A stretch of DNA of 35,665 nt, taken from positions 1-35,665 of the IMG/VR virus record IMGVR_UViG_3300050026_000677, one strand, 5' to 3'. Origin of the DNA: a virus. Under the pieces are notes generated by a model. That model ran no database searches. It had not been told where the DNA came from and saw nothing but the letters and a program-made list of their open reading frames with translations. Position numbers and translations under genes: made by a program. Below, in pieces: positions 24,854 to 32,984 of the stretch. Within the stretch, counting starts at the first letter, position 1; the number at the start of each line of letters is the position of its first letter.

Positions 24854-25018
24854 ATGATTACACTTTCATGGTGGGAGCAATTCATCATCAACGCCGCCAT
24901 CAGTCTGTTGTCGGTGCTCGCATCCAAACTCACGAACCAGACCGAGATCGACGCCTTGAATTCCGCTATAACGTTCCTGCAAAGTCTGCTCAGGGGCGTC
25001 GTCGCGGCCAAACCCTAG
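24854..25018 (+). CDS. Counter-oriented small protein (54 residues)
   Basis: This plus-strand ORF opens with ATG at 24854, preceded by AAAGGA about 10 bases upstream, inside an otherwise wholly minus-strand block. The product reads MITLSWWEQFIINAAISLLS then VLASKLTNQTEIDALNSAIT and FLQSLLRGVVAAKP. It has one hydrophobic or amphipathic helix (about 8-25) and a second amphipathic helix (about 34-52). Its TAG shares bases with the TAG of the terminase gene on the other strand, so the two genes converge and overlap. It explains the only 240-base gap in this part of the minus-strand operon. It could be a holin regulator, a membrane-active peptide or a virion protein; no family can be named with certainty. 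Confidence 0.55.
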   Translation: MITLSWWEQFIINAAISLLSVLASKLTNQTEIDALNSAITFLQSLLRGVVAAKP

Positions 25019-27351
25019 AAAGGAAACAGTTCGTCCGCCCGCTGCGGCAGGCCGCGCGTGTCGGATTGCGCGCCCCATGACCACGTGGCGTACTGCGATC
25101 CAGAGTCGGGACGCTTCGTTTCCAGACCGGAACCGGAGGGAGAGAGCGCCGATTCTCCGTAGGCGGCCATCGCAGGGTTCTTACCCGAGTAGGCCATTAC
25201 CTTAGCCGCGCGCCAGTAGTTCGGATCGAACTTTGCGAACGATGTATGGATGAACCCTAGCGCCATGATCCGGTCGTCGTGTCCTCCCTGCCCCGCTCTT
25301 AACTGCTGAAGGTATTCGTCGCCTTCGAGCGAGCGCATCTCGCGTACGAAGAACGGCGAGCAGATTTCGATTTCGCCGTTGCGAAGCGACGTAACGATAT
25401 GGTCGATCATGGCCGCGCGGAAGTAGAAGTTCGTAAAGACGCCGAGCTTATTGGCTTTGTCGAGATTGAGCGTGCGCGCGTCGATCTTGCCGTCGTTCCA
25501 TAAATGGAAGTTGTGCCAGCCCATGAGGCGGAGGACCAGTTGCGGCATATCGCCCTTGCCGCGGCACTCGATCGCCATACGTGGCTGCTGCGTGTAACCG
25601 TGACGGTTAGGAACGCTGTACCATGTACCGAGTGCAAGTAAGAGGGGCCACACGTCAAGCGCTCCCAAATGGCCCGAGGCGAATTCAACGACCTGCTTAG
25701 AAGATCCTTCAAGAGACCACTTGCGAAGTCCCTCGATACAGGTACGGTCCTTGTCGATGCCGTCCCCCGTGTCGCATCCGAAGCCGTACTCGAAACCTTC
25801 CATCGGCGGCTCGAATACGTAGAGCTTATCGACCGAACCGCGCTTTGAGTCGGTTTCGTACGTCCAACCCTGGAAGCGGAGCGGAACGAGTTCAAACGGA
25901 ATCACGATGCCGCCGCCGGCATTCGCGTTGATCGCGATCGGCGGTTTGGAACGGTCAATCAGAACGTCCGGTGGTTGAATACGAGGGTTCACGAACTCGG
26001 AGGGACCGCGAATGCCGAAGACGCCCCAGGGGATCTTTTCATTTGTGTTGGTCGTGTAGAAGTTGATCGTGTCGAGATCGAACACGGTCATGTTCGTACT
26101 GTTAAAGGCTTCGTCGTCCGTGGCAGGCATCTCGGAAAGGAACTTCGGTAAGGTATTTTTGCGGATCGCGTCGCCGCGCTCGCACTCGTAATACCAGATT
26201 TGTTCGAGCGGCATCGACCAGTTGGAACCGAGGTATTTCGTGAGGTAATCGTTCGACTTGACGTACGATTCGGCCATCCGCGCGTGAGCGACCGCCCACG
26301 GAGCTATCGTAGTGGAGTAGTCCGCAGGGACGGGACGGGCGATCAGATCGACCGGCTTCGGGTAGAGGCCGCCGACGAACCAGGGGAGGAACAGAGGTCT
26401 TAACCGGCTCTTTCCCTGCGGCCACTCTTCCTTTGCCGCTTCCCAGTGGTTGTGCCAGGAGTTATGAATCCCTTTCGCTGTTCCTTCCAGAGCCAGGAAG
26501 GCGCGAGGCGAAGGGTGCATACCGCGAAGGAGGGAAGAATCGACTAACTCATCCATGTCGGAGAATTCCGCGAGTTCGCTCAGGTGTGCGACGTTAGGCG
26601 AATCGCCGCGTCCCATACCCGTGGCCATCTGGCCATGTTCCATGGTAATCGCGCTGCCGTTGAAGAATTCGAGCAGACGGCCGGCCTGGTCCACCTTGCC
26701 GAGCTTTCCCGGTTGAGACGATCCCGGCTGCATCCAGTAAGGCAAGCGGACCAGGACGAACGAGATCAATTTGAATAGCTTGAGCGTTTTCTTATCAGTG
26801 CTCGACGCAAGGTAGGCGTTTACGTCGGCGTCGAACACAACCCGGTGCAGGATGATGAGCGTGATGATACGCGAGATCCCGAGCTGGCGCGCCTTCAGGA
26901 TGATGAGGAAGATCGCTACTCCCAGGTCTTCCATCTCGGCAACGATATTGAGGAAGATTTCCTGCGACTTCCACAGTTTCATCCGTACTGTTTGCTTGTC
27001 GGTGTCCTTGATCCACACCGCGCGCTCAACCCAGTACCAGAAGTTGAGGGCGCAAAGGACGCGCTGCTGGCGCATCCAGTCGCGCTCCTCGTCGGTCAGG
27101 GTGTCTTTCCAAGTAAGGAGCGGACGGCCGGTCGAGTCGAAGACCTGGCGGCCGTCGGGCGTTACGGAGCGGGTAGGGATCAGGCGGCCGTTCTCGTCCG
27201 GCTGGACGAGCGAGTCGAAGTGCGCGACGGCGCGCTGGAACTCGACGATCGAAACCTCGTTCAGAGCGAGGCCGTGGTTTGATGGGTGAGCGAGGTAGCG
27301 GTCGATCGAGGCGGTGATGATACGTGGGCTATACACGTCGAAACACCACAA
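25015..27351 (-). CDS. terL: Terminase large subunit (packaging ATPase and nuclease)
   Basis: This 778-residue protein has both enzyme halves. The ATPase domain has a Walker A-like KARQLGIS at 153-160, a Walker B region NVAHLSELAEF at 253-263 and a coupling-type ALEGTAKG at 287-294. The RNase H-fold nuclease has acidic residues in GFGCDTGDGIDKD (about 524-534), AIECRGKGD (593-601) and GQGGHDDRIMA (687-697). It cuts concatemers and pumps DNA into the prohead through the portal. The ORF starts with TTG at 27351 and has no good ribosome site, so the true start is uncertain. Its stop codon overlaps that of a plus-strand gene. It is separated from the putative small subunit by three genes. Confidence 0.9.
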   Translation of the reverse strand: MWCFDVYSPRIITASIDRYLAHPSNHGLALNEVSIVEFQRAVAHFDSLVQPDENGRLIPTRSVTPDGRQVFDSTGRPLLTWKDTLTDEERDWMRQQRVLCALNFWYWVERAVWIKDTDKQTVRMKLWKSQEIFLNIVAEMEDLGVAIFLIILKARQLGISRIITLIILHRVVFDADVNAYLASSTDKKTLKLFKLISFVLVRLPYWMQPGSSQPGKLGKVDQAGRLLEFFNGSAITMEHGQMATGMGRGDSPNVAHLSELAEFSDMDELVDSSLLRGMHPSPRAFLALEGTAKGIHNSWHNHWEAAKEEWPQGKSRLRPLFLPWFVGGLYPKPVDLIARPVPADYSTTIAPWAVAHARMAESYVKSNDYLTKYLGSNWSMPLEQIWYYECERGDAIRKNTLPKFLSEMPATDDEAFNSTNMTVFDLDTINFYTTNTNEKIPWGVFGIRGPSEFVNPRIQPPDVLIDRSKPPIAINANAGGGIVIPFELVPLRFQGWTYETDSKRGSVDKLYVFEPPMEGFEYGFGCDTGDGIDKDRTCIEGLRKWSLEGSSKQVVEFASGHLGALDVWPLLLALGTWYSVPNRHGYTQQPRMAIECRGKGDMPQLVLRLMGWHNFHLWNDGKIDARTLNLDKANKLGVFTNFYFRAAMIDHIVTSLRNGEIEICSPFFVREMRSLEGDEYLQQLRAGQGGHDDRIMALGFIHTSFAKFDPNYWRAAKVMAYSGKNPAMAAYGESALSPSGSGLETKRPDSGSQYATWSWGAQSDTRGLPQRADELFPF

Positions 27352-27393
27352 TCATACTAGGAAACGGAGCGCAATTCATAGCGTTCCCATCTT

Positions 27394-28170
27394 TTAAGAC
27401 AGCGCCGCAATGTCTTTACGCAGTTGCGCGAGGTTAAATCCAGTGAGCGTGTCCCCCTGTGCGGTAAGCCAGTCTTCACTGAGGACCGCGTAGGATTCGT
27501 CGCAGTAGTCGCTGAAAAAGTTGTGCGACATCTTCAGCCTCTCAGCCCAGGTAATGCAGGTTGCCGTTTCGGGGCTTTCGGCCATGACGGGAATACAATG
27601 CCCGCCCCAACCGCCCGGCTGCCCCGCGGCGCTATAGATGCCCCCGTCAGGAACGGTCCAATCGTAAGCACCCTGCACGGCCGTAGGCAACGCAACTCCC
27701 GTGAAGACGTTGCCGAAGATCCAGGCCGCTTCCCGAAGATTGGCAAGGGTAGGCGTGAGTTCGACGAAGCCCGCGATTTTGTGGATCTTTCCAGCCACCA
27801 TGATGCCATTGTTCCGCCAGTAGTTCAGCGCGGTGAGCATATCGCAGCCCTGATCTGTAGAAGGATCTGGCGGGTAATAGCCGCCAATCGCCTCATAGGC
27901 GGCCAGCGCTTCCGGGTCCGTCATAGTCTGCATGGCCGTGCCGCCGGAAGCAAAGTAGGTCCACTGTTGGACCATGTGTCCCATGGCGGCGATGACACAA
28001 TCTCCAAGCCGGTCGTTGAGGAGCATGGGCCACGAGGGGACCTTGACCACATAGCTGATCTCAGGGGGAGGCGTGGGCAAGACTCCCGGGAGCCGGTAGT
28101 TTTTGAATTGCAGGGTCCGGTGGAACCGGTCTTCCCTGCGGGGTTTCTTTCCAAGTTTGTGTATGAGCAT
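27394..28170 (-). CDS. Papain-like cysteine peptidase-type protein (258 residues)
   Basis: AAAGGA precedes the ATG at 28170. LNDRLGDCVIAAMGHMVQQW contains Cys58 at the start of a helix, GQPGGWGGHCIPVMAE contains His191 on a strand, and ITWAERLKMSHNFFSDYCDE follows, the usual Cys, His, Asn/Asp order of papain-like and C39-like folds. Residues 75-165 insert a helical part. There is no signal peptide. It could be a prohead protease substitute, a cell-wall or toxin-type hydrolase, or a bacterial accessory gene; bacterial homologues of this pattern are usually unassigned. It sits 11 bases from the glycosyltransferase gene, with which it forms an insertion between the terminase genes. Confidence 0.65.
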   Translation of the reverse strand: MLIHKLGKKPRREDRFHRTLQFKNYRLPGVLPTPPPEISYVVKVPSWPMLLNDRLGDCVIAAMGHMVQQWTYFASGGTAMQTMTDPEALAAYEAIGGYYPPDPSTDQGCDMLTALNYWRNNGIMVAGKIHKIAGFVELTPTLANLREAAWIFGNVFTGVALPTAVQGAYDWTVPDGGIYSAAGQPGGWGGHCIPVMAESPETATCITWAERLKMSHNFFSDYCDESYAVLSEDWLTAQGDTLTGFNLAQLRKDIAALS

Positions 28171-28181
28171 GATGGTTCCTT

Positions 28182-29246
28182 TCAGACCAGGGGTTGCTCT
28201 TTACCGTAGAGGTTGGGATCGTCTTCGTTTCGGGAAATAAAATACATCCGGATGGCATCGCGGAGCGCAGGCTTGTCACCGCTCAATTGGTAAATGCCTT
28301 GCCAGTCTGGTTTCAGATCCGTCGTTGGGGCGAATTGATGCTTGACCAGAATAGTGTCGCGGTTGGCATAAGCGCGGCGCATTTTAGATCCATGAAAATT
28401 GTGGAGCGCAAAGCAATCCACGTAGCCAATATTTTTGCGGAGCTTGACCGCTTCTTTTTGCCACGCCAGAATGGTATTGCGGTAGTCGGCTGCATAGCCG
28501 TCGATGTGCATGTCAGGCGCTTCTTCCCCGACCAGCCCAAAAGTCATGAACCAATCCCCATGGCCCAGGATGCATTTGTCCAGCAGGCCCCCGACCGTTT
28601 CAAAAGCGGACCGCCTGAAAGCCCAGGCGCCGCCTGTGGCGCCCACACCGCGCCGGCCGCCAACCATGGCGCCGTAATAGTTTTCCGCCGCGGACCCGCG
28701 TTTTCGCCAGCCTCCGTTGGCATACCCTTCCGGGAGCCTGTAACCATTCTGCACGTAGTTGAAAGCGAAGCTGGGGTTCACTCTTGTCGGTAGTTGGCAT
28801 GTCCCATAAGTTTCCCCGGAGAGGTCCGCGTAGGAAGAAAACAGTTGCACGAAATCGTAGTGCTGAAGCTGGTGAATAGCTTCGAGCGCCCAATCGTGCC
28901 GGGTAAAGTGAAAGTCGGCATCCACGTAAGCGCCATATTGCCAGTTCGAGGGAAATCGGGAAATAACCCGGTTCAGGATGTTTTCCTTATGGAACAGTTC
29001 CGCCGACGTACGCAGTTGAACGTCCAGAGGATTTTCAGCGTCCGTTACCTCGTGGGGCCTGGCGCCATAAGCCAGCTCACCGAAATGCAGCTGGACGTTT
29101 GGGGATTGCTCCATGTGACGGCGGAAGTCGTTGGAAAGTTCGCGCCGGGTTCTCCAGCGGAACGGATTGGAATAGGCGGCAGCCACGTGGAGCGTTTGAG
29201 ATTCGCTCCAGGCGGACCAAGGCTGGTGAACGTCAGGATGTTGCAC
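28182..29246 (-). CDS. GT-A-type glycosyltransferase (354 residues)
   Basis: WQYGAYVDADFHFTRHDWA holds a DxD metal site (Asp109-Asp111) after a hydrophobic strand. GATGGAWAFRRSAFETVGGL (202-221) and GHGDWFMTFGLVGE (228-241) match the acceptor-loop and catalytic-acid regions of GT-A fold enzymes ('GG.w.frr..fe.vGG', '(G/E)DxW'). It would transfer a sugar from a nucleotide sugar in the cytoplasm; the acceptor could be a virion protein, phage DNA or host surface precursor. Codon choice looks less GC-skewed than in the core genes. It overlaps the preceding small gene by 14 bases and lies between the small and large terminase genes. Confidence 0.75.
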   Translation of the reverse strand: MQHPDVHQPWSAWSESQTLHVAAAYSNPFRWRTRRELSNDFRRHMEQSPNVQLHFGELAYGARPHEVTDAENPLDVQLRTSAELFHKENILNRVISRFPSNWQYGAYVDADFHFTRHDWALEAIHQLQHYDFVQLFSSYADLSGETYGTCQLPTRVNPSFAFNYVQNGYRLPEGYANGGWRKRGSAAENYYGAMVGGRRGVGATGGAWAFRRSAFETVGGLLDKCILGHGDWFMTFGLVGEEAPDMHIDGYAADYRNTILAWQKEAVKLRKNIGYVDCFALHNFHGSKMRRAYANRDTILVKHQFAPTTDLKPDWQGIYQLSGDKPALRDAIRMYFISRNEDDPNLYGKEQPLV

Positions 29247-29481
29247 TGGAAGGCTCCCGTATCAATAGAAAGTGTACACTACGCTCCGGTTCGGGAATCG
29301 CCTTCCACGACGCTTCGCATTCGTCCAGCAAGGCGGGAAGCAGGAGGTACGCCTGCGTCTGTTCCTCGGTCAGCGGCGCAGACAGACCGAACGGGTTCTC
29401 CTGCGCGGCGGCGGCAGTAGCGCGGTAGGCGTCCAGCCAGAGCCGATGTTCATCATGCTGGTTCATCGTCATCTTTTTCAT
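29233..29481 (-). CDS. Unknown small protein (82 residues)
   Basis: In-frame starts at 29481 (MKKMTMNQHDEHRLW) and 29466 (MNQHDEH) are both possible; AAGAGG six bases before 29481 favours that one. Longer readings run antiparallel to the coding sense of the upstream gene and look unreal. The protein is acidic and helical (LTEEQTQAYLLLPALLDECE). It overlaps the end of the small-terminase candidate and the start of the glycosyltransferase. Function unknown. Confidence 0.5.
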   Translation of the reverse strand: MKKMTMNQHDEHRLWLDAYRATAAAAQENPFGLSAPLTEEQTQAYLLLPALLDECEASWKAIPEPERSVHFLLIREPSSATS

Positions 29482-30394
29482 CGTCGTCCTCTTCATCTCC
29501 TGTTTCATCCGGCTCGCGTTCCTTCCGCTTCGCCTCTCCCTGATCGGTAGCCATGATCTTAGAGAGTTCCACGACCTCGGAGTCCATATCGCGCAGACCG
29601 GAGCGATCCACCGGCGAGGATTCGGTCCTACCTCCCGGAAGCGTGACCGATCCGCTCGACGCGACCGGCATGTAAAACAGTTGGTTGACCGGAGCGCGAC
29701 CGCCACCGCTACCCGCGTTCACCGGCAACGCGCCGCTCGCGCGTAGGAACATCTCCGCGTGCTTGTAGTTTTCCGGCGCCGCCATCGCGAACTCCGCGCT
29801 TCGTTCCAATACTCTGTCACGCATGAAGCTCATGCAGAGCGACGCCTTTGGTTGGCAGACCTTCCAGGCGTTGCCCGAGACCCAGCGGATCAGTTCGTCC
29901 TGCGATACGGAACAGAAGTCGCACAGTTGCTCAGGCGCATGGATCTGCTTCTCGCGCGTGGTGAGCGCCTTCCATGCCGCTACGTACCGCGCGGCACCCG
30001 CATTCCCAACCTTCGCCTCCATCTCGACGTACGCGATGTAATTGCGCCACGTAGGCTCTACGTAACGGAAGGCGGCGGCCAGCGGCGTAAGGGAAACGAT
30101 AGAGGCGAACCGGCCGTTCGCGCGGTCCTGGACCGGTTTATCGGATGCAGGCGTGAGGTCTTGTACAGGCGCGGGCGGAAGCACAACCGGACGCGGGTTC
30201 TGCGTCGGCACAAGCGTTAGAGGGGGACTCGATGCCCCCTCGTTACAACCCTGGGTAGGGCAAAGGGCATCACCTCCTTTATCTTTACGGACGGACGTTG
30301 GCTTCCGCCCGCGCGAGCTGGAAGGCTTGGCGGACGATCTGGTCGGCTTCCTCTTCGGTGTGCCCGCCGCGGAGGACCGGGATACCTTCTTCAT
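29453..30394 (-). CDS. Probable terminase small subunit
   Basis: This is a 313-residue protein. Residues 1-45 are Lys/Arg/Ser-rich; 100-230 are helical, with LCDFCSVSQDELIRWVSGNA as a likely helix-turn-helix and SFMRDRVLERSAEFAMAAPE then YKHAEMFLRASGALP as the oligomerisation region seen in small terminases. The C-terminal tail is very acidic (ETGDEEDDDEKDDDEP). Position upstream of terL supports a DNA-recognition role. The ATG at 30394 has GGAG close by, but the gene then overlaps the previous one by 110 bases, which is unusual. A perfect ribosome-binding sequence lies inside at 30269-30280 without a matching in-frame start, so the N-terminus needs checking. Confidence 0.55.
   Translation of the reverse strand: MKKVSRSSAAGTPKRKPTRSSAKPSSSRGRKPTSVRKDKGGDALCPTQGCNEGASSPPLTLVPTQNPRPVVLPPAPVQDLTPASDKPVQDRANGRFASIVSLTPLAAAFRYVEPTWRNYIAYVEMEAKVGNAGAARYVAAWKALTTREKQIHAPEQLCDFCSVSQDELIRWVSGNAWKVCQPKASLCMSFMRDRVLERSAEFAMAAPENYKHAEMFLRASGALPVNAGSGGGRAPVNQLFYMPVASSGSVTLPGGRTESSPVDRSGLRDMDSEVVELSKIMATDQGEAKRKEREPDETGDEEDDDEKDDDEPA
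30217..30280 (-). promoter_or_regulatory. Full-length Shine-Dalgarno and 17-codon ORF with terminal hairpin
   Basis: On the minus strand AAAGGAGGTGAT (30280-30269) matches the anti-SD end of 16S rRNA over 11 bases. The ATG overlapping it (30270) opens MPFALPRVVTRGHRVPL, ending in TAA at 30217. The last codons form a 7-bp hairpin (GAGGGGG / CCCCCTC, 30220-30241). All of this lies in the first third of the small-terminase candidate and just after the stop of the previous gene. It could be an alternative start region, a leader peptide or a frameshift stimulator. Confidence 0.35.
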
Positions 30395-30728
30395 TCATCT
30401 CCATTCTAGGCTGCTGCAATTCCGCGTGCATCTCGCTGATAGCCTTCTGGAACGCAGGCGAGAACGGAGCGACGCCGAGCGATTCGGCGAGCGCCGCTTC
30501 GTGCGAGAGGCGCGATTCGTATTCGGAGCCGGATTCGGACATGTGGAACGAATCGTCCGGTTGAGCGGACGATTGAACAGATTGAACAGGTTGAACAGGG
30601 TGTACGACGGGATAGTCCGGAAGCGGAGGCGAGATGCGTTCGAGCGCTTCCGCGATACGAAGTAGAACGGAGCGGCAGTCGAACAGTTCGGAGCGGAGTT
30701 CGGAAAAGTCGCTGAACAAGTCGAACAT
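30285..30728 (-). CDS. Unknown protein (147 residues)
   Basis: It starts MFDLFSDFSELRSELFDCRS with an amphipathic helix, followed by a Pro/Val/Gln linker (VHPVQPVQSVQSSAQP) encoded by a triple 9-bp repeat. The rest is acidic and helical (SRLSHEAALAESLGVA; HTEEEADQIVRQAFQLARAE). No family is recognised. The start is 5 bases from the previous gene's stop. It lies in the unknown group that opens the late block. Confidence 0.6.
   Translation of the reverse strand: MFDLFSDFSELRSELFDCRSVLLRIAEALERISPPLPDYPVVHPVQPVQSVQSSAQPDDSFHMSESGSEYESRLSHEAALAESLGVAPFSPAFQKAISEMHAELQQPRMEMNEEGIPVLRGGHTEEEADQIVRQAFQLARAEANVRP
30572..30598. repeat. 9-bp tandem repeat, three copies
   Basis: (A/G)TTGAACAG three times on the plus strand. 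In the gene it encodes the VQ-containing linker of the 147-residue protein. Confidence 0.8.
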
Positions 30729-30733
30729 CGTAT

Positions 30734-31246
30734 CTACCTCTCGGATTTAGCTTTCGGAACGGGAGGCGCGGTAACCGCCGCTTCAAGCGCCGCCGCCCGC
30801 GCCTCCAACGCCTCCAGCCGGTTCCCTACCTCTACCGCCAACTGCGACTGTCGCATAAGCGCGAGCATCCCTTCCAGGATTTCGACACGTTCGGTAACAG
30901 AGGCGGTAATCGCCGGGTCGAACAGGACCTCGCCGACATTGGAGCGAACCTCGTAATAGACACGCTGCGGAACAGGCGTCGTTACGGGGGGATCGCTACC
31001 GGCGACCGGAACCTCGACTATTTCCTCATGCATACCGAGTTCGCGAACCGCGTAAGCGTGCTGGTAGGAGGTACCGGATGTGGAATCGAAGATGATCACT
31101 TCGATCTCGCCGCCTCCCGTCTGCGTAACCGGGTGTTGATTCAATACGATAGCTGGAGCGTAGTATTCCTGCCCATTCGTGCGGGAGTGACCCGGCATAC
31201 GGAGTGTCAGGATCGTGCCGAGCGCGTATCGTTGTATCGTTTCCAT
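30734..31246 (-). CDS. Unknown protein with C-terminal coiled coil (170 residues)
   Basis: The ATG at 31246 (METIQRYALGTILTLRMPGH) follows GGGAGA with good spacing and comes 4 bases after the previous stop; earlier in-frame starts have none. Residues 1-90 are beta-type (GGGEIEVIIFDSTSGTSYQH). Residues 115-165 form a helix with heptad character (VTERVEILEGMLALMRQSQL; AVEVGNRLEALEARAAALEA). It is possibly oligomeric. No function can be assigned. Confidence 0.65.
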   Translation of the reverse strand: METIQRYALGTILTLRMPGHSRTNGQEYYAPAIVLNQHPVTQTGGGEIEVIIFDSTSGTSYQHAYAVRELGMHEEIVEVPVAGSDPPVTTPVPQRVYYEVRSNVGEVLFDPAITASVTERVEILEGMLALMRQSQLAVEVGNRLEALEARAAALEAAVTAPPVPKAKSER

Positions 31247-31250
31247 CGTT

Positions 31251-31793
31251 TCATCTCCCAATTGAAATTGGATTAATAAACTCGTTCCATACTCCATTGC
31301 GCAGCAGCGGAGCCGGAGCCGGTGTAATAAACTTGAAATCCTCACTAAACAGGAAGCCGTTTTCCCATCCGGGTTTGCGGATGTAGACGGTATGCTTGGG
31401 GATCTTGGCGCGTTCTGCCTCGTAGCGCTTCTCTGTGGCGTCCCTATCCACTAGCCATTGTCGGCACTCCCCTAATCGCTTGTCAATTTCAAGAAGCGGT
31501 ACAACAGAACCCAGATCGCGGCAGGGATGATACGGTTCGGCACCATCAACGGTGATGTAATTCGAGAACGTACCCGTGCCGTACAGCAATGAACTGGTTG
31601 TTGCCTCGCTCTTGGTGCTGATGTACCGTTGCTCGATGTCCTTCTGCACCGCATCCCAGTGAGTAGTGGCAGCGTCAAGCGCGTTCTTGGCAGTCTTGAC
31701 CGTACGCGCGTCGGCGTCGGATAGGGAAACAACTTTGACGGTTTGCCCTGAAGATGACAGGCAAAACAAAACAAAAAAACAAAGCCGTTTCAT
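31251..31793 (-). CDS. Exported small protein in AT-richer DNA (180 residues)
   Basis: It starts MKRLCFFVLFCLSSSGQTVK, a short Sec signal probably cut before Gln17. Then comes a helical part (DADARTVKTAKNALDAATTH; DAVQKDIEQRYISTKSEATT) and a mixed C-terminal domain with two Cys (YHPCRDLG, LGECRQ). GAGAGG precedes the ATG. Its base composition is lower in GC than that of its neighbours. It is surrounded by phage genes of unknown role; a periplasm-acting accessory gene (moron, exclusion or lysis-related) is possible. Confidence 0.65.
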   Translation of the reverse strand: MKRLCFFVLFCLSSSGQTVKVVSLSDADARTVKTAKNALDAATTHWDAVQKDIEQRYISTKSEATTSSLLYGTGTFSNYITVDGAEPYHPCRDLGSVVPLLEIDKRLGECRQWLVDRDATEKRYEAERAKIPKHTVYIRKPGWENGFLFSEDFKFITPAPAPLLRNGVWNEFINPISIGR

Positions 31794-31796
31794 CGT

Positions 31797-32639
31797 TCAT
31801 CCTCTCTGTGAATTACCGAAACTCAATCGCGTTCTTCCATCCCCACCGAGTCCCTTCGCGCCGCCGCCGCTCATCAGGCCTGCTGGGCCGGCATCATATA
31901 CACTGTTTACCGATTCGTACGGTTTACCGGCCTGGTCGCCGAACTTCTTCACGCTCGCCACGTGCGTACCGGCGGACACATGGATGCCGGCGTGATCGAT
32001 CCCTTCGCCGGCGAGGTCTATTTCGACCTGGCCTTTGCCGACCGGGATCGTTTGGTGAGCGTCGTTACCGGTTGGAGCGACTTGTTCGCTGAAACGGTAC
32101 GACGGGTCCACGTGGCCGCGGCGGCCACCCGTGGCATCCGGAACCGGAAGGTCCGCTATTACAACGTGCGAACCGGTCTCGCGCGGACCGACCGATGGTC
32201 GGGGGATCGGGATGCCGTGCTTGGCGCGGATACGGTCGGGAGGTTCTCCTCCAGGGATCGGCGCGGCGTTGATGATCGCGTCAAGCATCGATTCGCTATG
32301 CTGCGGCGGTGGAGCGGCGATACGCGCCGCAGCGAACAAGGCGGCCTTCGCTTCCTCGGTACGAGGAGCGACAGTGAACGAATCGGTTATATTGTTGTCC
32401 AGTTGGAAGGAACCGTCGAACGCCGCTCGCTCCGGAGGGGAGGCGACCGGGACGGAACCGCCGATGTACATGTCGATCTCGACCTTCACGGAGAGGCGAA
32501 TCGACGCCATCGGGAGTGTGAGGTGCGGTTGCAGAAGCGGTTGAGAGGCGAGCAACTGGTGGAACCAGTCCTGAAGCGCGTCCGCCGCTTCGCGCCCGTT
32601 CAGATCGTTGTAGGTAAGGCCGGTTGGAAGTCGTGACAT
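31797..32639 (-). CDS. Unknown protein (280 residues)
   Basis: It begins MSRLPTGLTYNDLNGREAAD. Residues 45-60 (IRLSVKVEIDMYIGGSVPVA) form strands, 90-120 are helical (EEAKAALFAAARIAAPPPQH), and the C-terminal 100 residues are Gly/Pro/His-rich with FGDQAGKPYESVNSVYDAGP. There is no export signal and no ribosome site of note. I see no catalytic motif. It is the second gene of the leftward block. Confidence 0.6.
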   Translation of the reverse strand: MSRLPTGLTYNDLNGREAADALQDWFHQLLASQPLLQPHLTLPMASIRLSVKVEIDMYIGGSVPVASPPERAAFDGSFQLDNNITDSFTVAPRTEEAKAALFAAARIAAPPPQHSESMLDAIINAAPIPGGEPPDRIRAKHGIPIPRPSVGPRETGSHVVIADLPVPDATGGRRGHVDPSYRFSEQVAPTGNDAHQTIPVGKGQVEIDLAGEGIDHAGIHVSAGTHVASVKKFGDQAGKPYESVNSVYDAGPAGLMSGGGAKGLGGDGRTRLSFGNSQRG

Positions 32640-32651
32640 GATAAAAGGATA

Positions 32652-32927
32652 CTACCAGGAGCCGGCGTTCAGTTCCTCGACCAGTTCGAGGATGCGGGCG
32701 ACATCCGGGTTTTTCGAGAGCAGATCCATCAGCTCGTCCGCCTTACGAACCTTGCGCTGTTCCTCGGAGGCGCGCTCGATACAGACCTTCAAACGGTCGC
32801 GCAGCGTAGGATTGGCAAGGCAAACACAGTCGTTGTCTAGCCGGGGCCGATGTTGACGGGTCTTCCGGTGGCGGTGTCGATGGGGCACCACAGGGTGCGC
32901 GCCTTTGATAAACTCTTCATTCATCAT
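32652..32927 (-). CDS. First gene of the leftward block, unknown (91 residues)
   Basis: The ATG at 32927 follows AAAGGA. The N-terminal half is His/Arg-rich (HPVVPHRHRHRKTRQHRPRL), the C-terminal half helical and charged (ERASEEQRKVRKADELMDLL; DVARILELVEELNAG). Being first after the divergent promoter and strongly basic, it could bind nucleic acid and regulate, but this is inference. Confidence 0.6.
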   Translation of the reverse strand: MMNEEFIKGAHPVVPHRHRHRKTRQHRPRLDNDCVCLANPTLRDRLKVCIERASEEQRKVRKADELMDLLSKNPDVARILELVEELNAGSW

Positions 32928-32955
32928 TTTATTTTCCTTTCCTCGTTCGGGAGGT

Positions 32956-32984
32956 TTGCAATCCGAATCGTAGCACGGTATTCT
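32956..32984 (+). promoter_or_regulatory. Candidate rightward promoter
   Basis: TTGCAA (32956-32961), a 17-base spacer and TATTCT (32979-32984), about 30 bases before the truncated methyltransferase ORF. It overlaps the leftward candidate. Confidence 0.45.
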
